In this document: positions 46,060 through 55,644 of the stretch, piece after piece
Position numbering within the stretch: the stretch's first letter is position 1
How the letters are laid out: every line of letters starts with the position of its first letter
DNA from: Ligustrum vulgare
Lineage: Eukaryota; Streptophyta; Magnoliopsida; Lamiales; Oleaceae
DNA: 64,000 nucleotides
Assembly (NCBI GenBank): GCA_963555705.1
Contig: OY743170.1
Coordinates: forward strand, 28,595,362-28,659,361
Direction: 5' to 3'
Notes under the pieces: model-generated
What the model was told of the DNA's origin: nothing
The model's database searches: none
Seen by the model: the letters and a program-made list of their open reading frames with translations, nothing else
Position numbers and translations under genes: made by a program

Positions 46060-46270
46060 AATAGGTGGTGGTAGAGTACGGAGTATTCTCACTCTTGAGA
46101 CACACCATAAATTTCTAGGATTTTATCAATGTATTAATCTTGTGTACCTCAAAGATTTAAAGTGGTAGAGTATGGAGTATTTCTTACTCTTGAAACACAC
46201 TTTTTTCTTTATTTCCTCAAAAGGTCAGAGGTGGTAGGATACGGCTACTCCCGAAACACATCTCTAATTT
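46060..46270 (+). terminator. Triple inverted-repeat region after LOG (B2 copy)
   Basis: Same three-unit arrangement as in element A, at about 46064-46107, 46159-46202 and 46228-46266, with GGTGGTAGAGTACGGAGTA and TACTCTTGA...CACACC halves. Some differences fall on both sides of a stem. Confidence 0.6.
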
Positions 46271-46369
46271 TGAGGATCATAAATGTTTTCCCCTTTTGCA
46301 TTTTGCATGTATGTCTCGTTTATGCTTCTTCAGGAGCAATAATAATATCATTTCAGTATGTTTAGATGA

Positions 46370-47229
46370 TAATTTTTACTTCTTCTGGAGTAAATATGTA
46401 CTTCTTCTGGAATATATAAGTGCTCGTGCAAGAACTTTTCCAGGCACTTATCATCTAACATTCATCTCATAATACTGATGAGATTATTTTCACATTAGCT
46501 ATATCCGTGCTATCATGTGATATTATCTTATCATACATCAACATTCTCTTGTTGAATAATTTTCATCCACCCATTCAAATTATGATATTGGTAACTTCTG
46601 GTACCATTGGATAAAACATTTTATTAATATTTATCAACCTTTTGGTAATGATAACTTCTGGTATCATTTGATAAAATATTTTCTAACTTTAGTATTGATA
46701 ACTTCTGGTATCATTTAATGAAGTATCAAATAACAATAATATTGTATATATATATTAACAATAACGATACTGGGGTTATACCACCAAGTATATATGTTGA
46801 CAACAACCCTCTAATATGTTAGAATTAACCAACAACTGAGGTGTTTATATGTATTCAATTGATATACCGACCATATAGGCGGTGTCAACGTGATGAAATA
46901 ATTAAACCAGCCATATAGACGGTATCAACGAGATGAAACAATTAAACCGGCCATATAGGCGGAATCGACATAATGAAATAATTAAACCGGGTAAAGCCAA
47001 CCATGTAGGTGGTAAAACCAACCATGTAGGTGGCAGCATAATATAATTCAATTGATCACATATTAATCGTTAATTTACGATTATTATACTTGTATGTATT
47101 ATTAAGGGCAAAATCGTCCATATTTTAATATATTGCTCATATGAATAAATTGAAACCGTCAATAGGTTTAAAATTTAATTTAGAACAAACTTACTTTTGG
47201 TCCGAAGTTCAAAATCTCGTCAGGATTGC
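46370..47229. other. B2 interior right of the cassette: more TTCTG hairpins and a TATAGGCGG repeat
   Basis: TTTACT-TCTTCTGG-AGTAAA (about 46376), GGTAAC-TTCTG-GTACC (46590) and two GATAAC-TTCTG-GTATC (about 46648, 46698). At 46860-47030 a short phrase ACCGGCCATATAGGCGG and derivatives repeat four to six times. No ORF of note. Confidence 0.75.
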
Positions 47230-47957
47230 TCCAAAAACAGTTTTTAAGAAAACCGCCATGTTCGACCGCCGGAATATTTTAAAAACTGCACAAAACAGAA
47301 AAATAAGATCATAGAAAAATCCAATTCATCAAAACGGACAAACTGCCTTTCGTCATCGCCGGATCCGCCACGCGCCGCCGCCGCCGGCCGCCAAGCGCCG
47401 GTGATCGGAAAAATTAACCCATCACCATAATATGTGCCTCGGCGTCCTGAACATGCCGGTGGTCTCCGATTTTCCAAAAGATCAACCGTTTGGCCGGAAT
47501 CATCATTTTTCAGTCCGCCAGCATCTTCTTCTCCGGACAATAACTTCCGTTTTAACCGTTGGATTTGCGTCAAATTTCAGTCGAGTCTTCTCCTAGAAAA
47601 ACCCGTTGATATGCCGCTGGCCGATCGTCGATCGGAGTTCAGAATCGTCGGGAATAAGCATTTCAATTTTCGGTCAGATATCTGTTTTTGCATAGTTTTT
47701 CAGATTTTCTTCTTCGGTCGATATCTTTTGTTTCAGCCGTTGGTTCTGCGCCAAATTTTAGGCGAGTCTTCTCCTTGACAAGCCCGTTCTGATGGCGGTG
47801 GCCGATCGTCGATCGGATATCTGGATCGGCCAGAATCATTCTTTTTCAGTTTGAGAGAAAAGGAAACATTGGTTAGTAATAATCAGGTTTCTGATACAGA
47901 GGCTCATCATTTAGATGCAACTGTAGAGCATACTCCCGTTATTACTCAATTGGTTAG
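47230..47957 (-). other. GC-rich leader of element B2
   Basis: Between primer site and interior in element sense. Strongly GC-rich for this window, with CCGCCGCCGCCGGCCG at 47376-47391. A ~100-bp segment is duplicated (about 47551-47650 and 47728-47826), each copy with GGCCGATCGTCGATCGGA. The overlapping ORFs on both strands are compositional. Likely untranslated leader. Confidence 0.6.
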
Positions 47958-47975
47958 AGACTCGTGCTGATAACG

Positions 47976-48182
47976 TGTTATAAAATCATCGAAATCATAA
48001 GAACAACATAGAGAGAGAAATGGAGAGAGTTTAGAGGAGAGAATTTCTCTTCAAGAATTGGTGTAATAAATTGGTAAGTATAGGCTCCTATTTATAGGAG
48101 TGGACAATGGCACAATCGTAATATTGTAAAGTTTACAGGATATAATGGTAATGTCATTCACATATATACATTATTTATAACA
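47976..48182 (-). repeat. Right LTR of element B2 (5' LTR in element sense)
   Basis: 207 bp, identical to the left LTR except for one G in a short run, as far as can be read by eye. Confidence 0.92.
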
Positions 48183-48690
48183 AGTTTTAGGTTTGTAGTT
48201 ATGTACTTTTCCTTTTTACTAAACATGTTTTCAAAACAACTTTTTGAACATATTTTTTACTTTGAAAATAACGAAGTTCTATTTATATACAGAGTGTGGT
48301 AGGTATTGTTGAGTTTTTTTGAAATAAATAGTGATTTTTAGTAGAATTGATAATTAAAATTTGATTGAAAAATCAAATATTGTGAACTTAATTTTTAATG
48401 AATGATTGAGATTGAATAAAACTTTATTGAAAATATGGGCACATTTTCTAGGCAGATCATTCTTACATGCCTGCTCAAAAAATCATTTTGATTTTAATAT
48501 TTTGTTTTATGAATAGGAAATAGGATAGGACTTAGGAGGATGAGATATGATACGAGTCATGAAAATTAACGGTAATTACAAGGCACGTACTCTCAACTTA
48601 TATCAACCTAATACCGTAATTTTAGGAAAGTCCACCAAACCACACTTGTAATCACCATTCACCATCAACTTTCCTCTTGTACAAGCACCC
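48183..48690. other. Upstream flank of the PP2C gene
   Basis: AT-rich sequence between element B2 and the PP2C leader. Probably the PP2C promoter region; no TATA box could be assigned with confidence. Confidence 0.4.
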
Positions 48691-49734
48691 CTCTCTTTCC
48701 CCCAAAAATCCATTCAGTTCTTCACCCAACTCTCTCACTCTCTAATGAATATATGTACGCCCAATTGTACTTGTAATTTTTGAACTCAGATCCGGTCTCT
48801 CGTATTTTCATCCCCCTCCTGCTCAAAGAAAGTATTGGGTTCGAAGTTTTCAAGTTCTCATGATCTGATATCTGCTCTGTTCTTTTCCGTACTCCGCATT
48901 GATATGATTCTTTCTGAACACATGTTTTTTATTTCTTTTTTATGAAAATAGTCATCTCTTTCTCACTAACACTCCGCATTGATCATTTGTGTTCTGGGTT
49001 CTTGATATCTGGCTCTACGGTTTCTACTTGTACTATACGTATAAAACAAGAATCTTGGTAAGTTTAATTTTGGTCTGTTTATTTTTTCTTGGTTGCAATA
49101 TTGAATTTGAATGTCTTCTATTATGGAAATATTTAATGATCAATACTTGTGTGATTGTCCCGCTTCAGTTTTCAATAATTGGATGTTGACATTTTCTGAA
49201 AATTGCACTGGGTCTCTGTTTCCGTCTTGGAATTCTAGGGTTTACCACTCTTTCGTAATCGGAAGTCGTCTTATCTGAATTGAAGAAATTTTCTTACACT
49301 AGTCATTCTTTATCGTCTTAATTGTTTTTTCTGCTCTTTTCTTATCGTATATTTCCTCCAAGCTGTTAAGAAAAAAATGTTTAATATTTAATAAAAAAAA
49401 TAATAATTCTCTTTGTATCGTGTTATGTACTTTTCGTTTTCTTGCCATTGAGTTCGCTAAGCACAATCTCAACGAATGTGGCTCTCTGCATCTTTTTTTC
49501 CTTTGAACAAGGCCTTTATCAACTGTTTATGATGATATTATGCTACTGTGTTTAGCTTAAAATTTGTTTTTGTTCTTGATTAGGCTAGATGCATTTAATA
49601 TGATTCTGTCATTTTCTTTTATTTTTTTTTTACAGTATTGTATTTGGAATATTACATTTAAGGATTCAGTGTGGATTGGTCCTGTGCATCAACCTCAAAA
49701 ATCCTCTATTGATTGCTTAAGAAGGAAATGAAGG
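48691..49734 (+). other. PP2C 5' leader with an intron
   Basis: A CT-rich leader (48690-48745, repeated CTCTCTCACTCTCT) is typical of plant 5' untranslated exons. CTTG|GTAAGTTTAA at 49057 is a strong donor, and a T-rich tract ending ACAG at 49636 is a good acceptor, giving a 5'UTR intron of about 580 bp. The last ~100 bp of leader precede the ATG. Confidence 0.55.
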
Positions 49735-49811
49735 ATGTTTTCTTGGTTGGGAAGAACAGTGTCCGCATGTTTGCGACCTTTGGGCCGATATTCCCTTATG
49801 AACAAGGATGA
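49728..49811 (+). promoter_or_regulatory. Overlapping upstream ORF at the PP2C start
   Basis: An ATG 7 bp before the main ATG (ATGAAGGATG) opens a 27-codon frame in another phase, ending TGA inside the PP2C coding region. It could reduce initiation at the main start. Confidence 0.55.
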
Positions 49812-52757
49812 TGATGATTCTTTGGGAGGTGAGGACGATGCACTTCTCTGGTGCAAAGACCTTGAGAAGCATTCTCATGGCGAGTTCTCGTTTGCAGTGG
49901 TCCAGGCAAATGAATTTCTTGAGGATCAGAGCCAGGTTGAAACTGGTCACCATGCTACATTTGTCGGTGTTTATGATGGCCATGGGGGCCCTGAGGCATC
50001 TAGATTCATCTGTGACCACCTCTTTCAAAATCTGAATAGTGAGGCTTCTTTCCTTTGCCTTTTTATTGTAGTTGCAATGTAAATAATTATTTCTATCAAC
50101 TCAGTTTTTGACTATGTTTAACTTAAAACAAATGAGAAAAACCAATTTATATTAATTGCATATTTAACGCAGGGTCCCCATAGCTAGTATATCAATGTGA
50201 TTTTGGTATTCAGTGACTTATCCTCTATAGTTTCACAGGCTGAGTTTATAAATATGAGAATTTTTTTCGAATTAAGAATTCTTTACATTAGGATTTAAAT
50301 GAACTCTACGCCATTTATGATGTAGTTTTGTTATATCCTAAACAAATTTTGCGGTGTTCTTGATGAATGTCTTTGCTGCACTTGTCTTGTCTTTCTTGTT
50401 GCGTGGTACATTTTAGTGCATTTTATTAGTTTGTTGTTCTGCAGGCACCAGTTTTTTTTGTTTAACTTTATCGACTGAGTGAACTCGAACAAGTGGTATC
50501 GTGATTGCTTTTCTTTATTGTTCTCTTATTTTCAGCGCGTCTGACATCAAACAATAATATATTCAATTGTTTCCAGTCAGTTGTTCATTTTAATTGTTGA
50601 AGGTCTAATTATTCCATTTTTAAAGCTAGTGATTCCATATATGCTTGTCATTATGTTGATGAATTTGTCACACTGTTACTATTCTAAACTTAAATAGCTT
50701 ACACTGTTATGTACTGCCTAACAGCTCAGTATAAAATTAAAGAAAGGATTAGAAAATAAAAAATTCACTGTAGATGGTTTTCATTGAGTTGCTTGATGTG
50801 ATGTCTATACTAGTTATTATTTGATGTTCCTCAAACTTAATTTTATTTTTTATTTTTTATTTTTTTGCTTTACATGCTTTAAAAGTAATCTACTAATCTA
50901 TTGCTGATCTCAATGCATTTTTTTAGAACTCTTTTCATATTGGTTTGGACTTATTATTAAGAGTTTCCCACTCTTCATCATTTTTTTGTTTATTGATTTT
51001 ATATACTGATTTCATGTTCCCAGATCCAGTCTATTAATTTGGCTGATGCATGACATGGCACAATTTGTTTTTTCACAGGACTTGTTCGTGAAAATGGAAC
51101 TATATCTGAGGATATTCTGAGGAATGCCTTTTCTGAAACTGAAGATGGTTTTCTAACTCTTGTCAGAAGGGTATATGAAATTAAGCCAATAATTGCAGCA
51201 ATTGGATCTTGTTGTCTTGTTGGAGTAATCTGGAAAGGTACTCTATTTGTTGCAAACCTGGGTGATTCTCGGGCTGTAGTGGGTTATGTGAACAGATCAA
51301 ATAAAATTGTGGCTGAGCAGCTGACAAAGGATCACAATGCCAGTTTGGAGGAGGTTCGAAAGGAGCTCATGTCTTTGCATCCAGAAGATTCTCATATTGT
51401 AGTTATGAAGCAAGGGGTCTGGCGCGTCAAAGGCATTATACAGGTTTACCCCTGTTAACCATGAAAAGCTTTCAATGCATGTTTGGCATATACTTCTGCC
51501 TAGAATTATTTTGGATCAATTGTACTGTCTAGAACTATCTAATCCTACCCCACCAAACATGCCTTCAGCTTACTATTATCTAATGCATATGACTTCAGGG
51601 CTCATCAGTAGAATGCCCCCTTCCATTTTCTTTATCTATTTAAAGATTCAATCTCAAACATGAAATTGGTCTCCAACCCAATAAGTGTGCTTCATGCTGC
51701 GATACGGAAAGTGTTGCATCCTGGAACTTAATGAAGACATAATTTGCAGTTTCTCATGAATCATATTAATTCAATTAAGGTTTCCATAAACTGATATTTG
51801 GACCTATGAGGTTTGACTAGGACGGATATCTAAATCTAATCAGTAGAATTAAGAGTATAGCCTCTAGTTGAATGCTGCATTGACCCTTTATTAATTTATT
51901 CTATTTCTAGGAAAAAAAGTTTAACTGATAGTCCACTCTTCATATGGTGTCCTTAAGGGTAGTTCAAGAGTTGTCAATATGATGTGCTGTTCTCATTTAG
52001 TGCTGCATGCCGTAGTGTTAACAACGGTGATGCTATCATCTTCTAGATAGGCTTAAATATCTGTCCTTTTCAGTTTCTTTTATTTTATTTTATTTTATTC
52101 TATTGGTTTCGAGGAATTCTTTTTGAATTGAAAATAGTGGCGAAAGCCGAAAAATGATTGATTAGCCAATCCATGTTTATTTTCAGGTATCTAGATCCAT
52201 AGGAGACGCTTACCTGAAGAGGCCAGAGTTTGCTCTTGATCCATCTTTTCCGCGATTTCATGTTCATGAACCTCTTCATCGACCAGTGTTAAGATCTGAT
52301 CCATCTATATGCACAAGAGTTTTACAACCAAATGACAAATTTCTTATTTTTGCATCTGATGGTCTTTGGGAATACTTGACAAATCAGGATGCTGTTGAGA
52401 TAGTCCATAATAATCCAAGAGAGGTGTGTATAATTTTATTATCTTGTAGAGTAAGTATTATTTTTCTTATAAATTTTTGTGCTTTTCTTCATATTTTTCC
52501 TCGAATATCAGGGTGTAGCCAGAAGACTTCTCAAATCAGCTTTGAAACAGGCCTGCAAGAAAAGACGGATGAACTATAATGAGCTCAAGAAGTACGGTAA
52601 GGGGGAAAGGAGACAATTTCATGATGACATTACTGTTGTTATCATCTTCATAGAACATGAAATGTTGGAAAATGAGGCATCTGTACCTGAATTATCAGTA
52701 AGAGGATTTGTGGATACCGTTGGACCATCAAATTTTAATTTTCCTCAAGGGATTTGA
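49735..52757 (+). CDS. Protein phosphatase 2C, clade D type
   Basis: Four coding exons, 49735-50038, 51079-51443, 52187-52423 and 52512-52757, joined by GT-AG introns in phase; 383 residues, the usual length. A Mn/Mg-dependent Ser/Thr phosphatase. All family motifs are present: [15 protein letters not shown] (metal-binding Asp and Gly), [44 protein letters not shown] and [11 protein letters not shown]. The N-terminus [15 protein letters not shown], the LLWCKDLE...[11 protein letters not shown] segment and the VKGII segment before VSRSIGD mark the plant PP2C-D clade, whose members dephosphorylate plasma-membrane H+-ATPase and dampen auxin/SAUR-driven growth or immune kinases. The exact orthologue is not assigned. 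No frame lesion: this looks like a functional gene. Confidence 0.95.
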
Positions 52758-53293
52758 TGCGTGATGAGAATGCAAAGTCTCCTATCTGATTTCTGAAGGC
52801 CAGCTGCAGCAAGCTTTAAATTTTTTTCCTTTCTTGAACTGAAATCCCGTATAATGATTTGCAATTACATCTTTCTTTATCTTCTAGTTTAGGCTCTCTG
52901 ACATTCCTGAACTGTAATTCCTTTGTTATTCTTTTCCTTCAGGTTAATAAACTAATTCCAGTACTGAATTCTTGTATAGATTCTGACATAATGCTGTGTT
53001 TTTTGCTTGGCTAGTGATGTTTTGGACTTCTCTCTGTTAATAATAAATGGGAAATAATCATAAATGGATCCAACAACCATAATAGTTTGCAAAATAGACT
53101 TTGAAATCATAATATTTGAAAAATGACATTTGACCATTCAAACCACCATAAATACCCTCATACATGGATTTTCAATATAAGCCATTCAAGTATAGAAAAA
53201 CTCCATTTAAGTCCTTAGATAATTTTGTTCATACAATTTTAGTTGATTTTTGTTTATACGATTTTTGTTCGCTCATAGTAGCACCCCATCAAT
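52758..53293. other. PP2C 3' UTR and gap before the pararetrovirus
   Basis: AATAAA-like words (52945-52951, TTAATAAAC) suit a PP2C polyadenylation region. AT-rich sequence follows, with the viral junction somewhere before 53294. Its exact place is not visible. Confidence 0.45.
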
Positions 53294-53307
53294 TGGTATC
53301 AGAGTCA
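53294..53307 (+). promoter_or_regulatory. Pararetrovirus primer-binding site
   Basis: TGGTATCAGAGTCA, a match to the initiator-tRNA-Met complement used by Caulimoviridae for minus-strand priming. It ends one base before the first ATG (53309). Confidence 0.8.
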
Positions 53308-53308
53308 A

Positions 53309-53593
53309 ATGGCAGATCGAAAAGATAAATATTATATGACAAAAAATAAAAATAAAAATATAATATATACATCGAGATTTGTAATTATGCATACATTAAT
53401 ACTACCCGATAATTATAAACTAGAAATCTTGAACACTTTAAAAGATTTGGATAAAAATATAAGAAGAGAAATATATGATCTAATAAATTTCGATATAATA
53501 AAAAAAGATTTTATCATAAACGAAATATTAGATTTAATCCACAAAGATATACTAGAAGAATTATATAAAGATTATAGAAATGGATTATCATAG
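53309..53593 (+). CDS. Pararetrovirus ORF1, unknown function
   Basis: 94 codons, intact. Lys/Ile/Asp-rich and mainly helical (LEILNTLKDLDKNIRREIYD). No known domain. By position it corresponds to the small first ORF found before the capsid ORF in several Caulimoviridae. The next ORF starts inside its last codons. Confidence 0.6.
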   Translation: MADRKDKYYMTKNKNKNIIYTSRFVIMHTLILPDNYKLEILNTLKDLDKNIRREIYDLINFDIIKKDFIINEILDLIHKDILEELYKDYRNGLS

Positions 53594-53993
53594 AGGAGAA
53601 CTTTTATTAATCAAATATCTAGATATGAAAACAAATGAAAAATTAGATTCAATAATAGAACAAAAAGGAAATCTATTAGATCAATTGATAGAAGAAAGAA
53701 ATATAAAAAGAAAATGATTTTTAAGATTAAAAACAATAGAAAGTAAAATAAAATATTTTAATACAATTCTAAAACAATTACCTAATATACTTATGATCAT
53801 AGATAACAAAGAAAAAATCAATATGAAAAAATATGAGATAACTGGAGAAATAAAATATTATAGAGAACAACAGAGAAAATCAATTTTAAGATCGATTGAA
53901 GAATTTTGTGAATATAATACAATGATATGTAAAGAAGTAAAATATGATACAGAACTAAGATTAGAAGTTGATCATATTAGGGGAAGGATTTAA
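53580..53993 (+). pseudogene. Pararetrovirus ORF2, one in-frame stop
   Basis: Starts at an ATG overlapping the end of ORF1 by 14 bp and ends in TAATG shared with ORF3. 137 codons, charged and helical, probably coiled coil. One TGA at about 53716. No recognised domain. The tight stop/start overlaps are the polycistronic style of this virus family. Confidence 0.6.
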
Positions 53994-54510
53994 TGACGGA
54001 ATTTCCAGAAATAAAATTTGAAAAACAAATAATAGAAAATATTAATCTACCAGTAGGATCTTACCAAATAAAAGGAGTTAATACAACTATATTTCAACCA
54101 TTAAGCTCATGAGGAGAATCCAATGAATTTCTTAATATGCAGTTAAATTGGATAAGTGCTTTTTTATGGCAAACATATAAAAACATAAATTTACAAGATA
54201 AATTAGCTATTGAAGAATTACAACAATTAAATATACAGGATATGAATGTCAAAGAGAAATTACAAAATATTCAAAATAAATTAATAATACAATTTAAAGA
54301 ATTAAAAGAAATGATAGGAGAAGTTAAAAATATAGATGAAGAAATCTTAAAAGAATTCCAAAGAAAATCAGGAGAATTAATTAATTAAGATAAAATTGGG
54401 ATAATTATAGAAAAAATAGATAAATTAAATGAGGAAATAAGAAAGAATGAAAATGGAAAAATCATATCAATAGAAAAAAGAATAAAAAAGATAGAAATAA
54501 AAATAGATGA
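53993..54510 (+). pseudogene. Pararetrovirus ORF3, 5' part, cut by gypsy insertion
   Basis: Starts at the TAATG junction. TGA at about 54110 and TAA at 54386-54388 interrupt it, but the same phase stays readable up to the insertion point. Helical, Lys/Glu/Ile-rich, coiled-coil-like (LQNIQNKLIIQFKELKEMI). The other half is at 60321-60759 and the phase is kept across the element once one GATGA copy is discounted; total about 318 residues. Function unknown. Confidence 0.65.
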
Positions 54511-55166
54511 TGTTGAATCCAAGCCCAAAGAGAGGTACAGTGATCCACTAGCAAGGGCCCAACTGAGGCCCACGGACCTTGACCCATGACTAAGGTCTAA
54601 AATATCACCTTCGGTCAGGTTCTGAGGTGGTGTGTCAAGCGAACTTTTTTAGCCGAACTGATTTACGTCTAACCGATGTGCTTTATACTCAGCCGGGGCG
54701 CTTTACGGCAGTGACCAGAGAGAGATAGAGTCAGAGATGTGGCACTGCCTTTACCAAGATGTGACAGACGCCCATCCCCTACGAAATGTAGCAATGATTA
54801 CAGTCAAAAAGCAAGGTTGTCACCTCCAAGAGCTAAGGTGAAAACAAGTGTAAAGTATGCCACGTGTCATGATCTGAGACAACGAGTTCCTCTATAAATG
54901 GAGCACGCTTGCCTCCAAGGAAAGGGTTAGCAATTACATACTTTTAACTAACTATTTACTCTCACTCCCTTTTCTTTCTTTTACGTATTTATATTTCCCG
55001 CACTCAAATTATATTTGCTTGACATGGCCCTGACTTTGGCATCTGAGTGCAAACGGAATCCACCTCGGCCCCCTTTGCAAACTGATCGTTTGTCACAGTG
55101 CACAGGAGATCCACGTGTTCACTGAGACGTGTTGGTCCAAGGTCCAGCCGGATTTTGTGGTCAACA
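54511..55166 (+). repeat. 5' LTR of element H
   Basis: TG...CA ends, TATA box CTATAAATGG near 54894, followed by the TGGCGCC primer site. Confidence 0.93.
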
Positions 55167-55266
55167 TTTTGGCGCCGTCTGTGGGAAACCATACTGCTAA
55201 CCACGAAAACACATGATGAAAAGCCACACATAGAAAGGAAGTCCTGAAAAAGGGCGAGTAACCTCT

Positions 55267-55600
55267 TGCAAAAGAGCGGAGAACTGTAAGGACTTTGAAA
55301 TATAAGTTTAGTAACCTTGAAAAAGGTAAAGAATTTTGAAATATAAGTTTAGTAAACTTGAAAAAGATAAAGAGTTTTGAAACATAACTATGGTAACTTT
55401 GATAAAGGTAAAGAGCTTTGAAACAAAAGTGTGGTAACCTTGAAAAAGCTAAAGAGCTTTGAAACATAAGTGTGGTGACCTTGAAAAAGGTAAAAAAACT
55501 TTGAAACATAAGTTTATTCACCTTGAAAAATGCTTAAAACTTTGAAACATAAGTTTAATAACCTTGAAAAAAGGCTCGGAGCGTTGAGATAAGAATTTGT
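55267..55600. repeat. Leader repeats in element H
   Basis: About six imperfect ~58-bp repeats of AAGAGCTTTGAAACATAAG...GGTAACCTTGAAAAAGGTA between primer site and gag. Untranslated leader. Confidence 0.8.
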
Positions 55601-55644
55601 CTATCCCTGAAAGATAAATTAAAACCAAGAAATTTCTTTGAAAT

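Larger units (their letters stand above)
41856..48182 (-). mobile_element. Young LTR element B2 (6,327 bp, TSD AGTTT) with intact antisense LOG cassette
   Basis: LTRs of 208 bp (41856-42063) and 207 bp (47976-48182) start TGTTATAAAATC, end ATTTATAACA and differ, by eye, by a single indel. AGTTT is duplicated at 41851-41855 and 48183-48187. CTCCCCCTTGAATGA after the left LTR is a reversed purine tract. GACTCGTGCTGATAACG before the right LTR is in the primer-site position for the minus strand, a half-tRNA-type site. No gag-pol is visible. Interior in minus sense: GC-rich leader, hairpin-rich parts, the LOG cassette in reverse, hairpin-rich parts, then ~66-bp repeats. Non-autonomous; the primer site and LTR size suggest a copia-type parent, not proven. 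Confidence 0.9.

Noticed and set aside
47244..47778. Overlapping ORFs on both strands near 47.2-47.8 kb
   Set aside because: GC-rich leader of B2; both strands are open and no motif is present.
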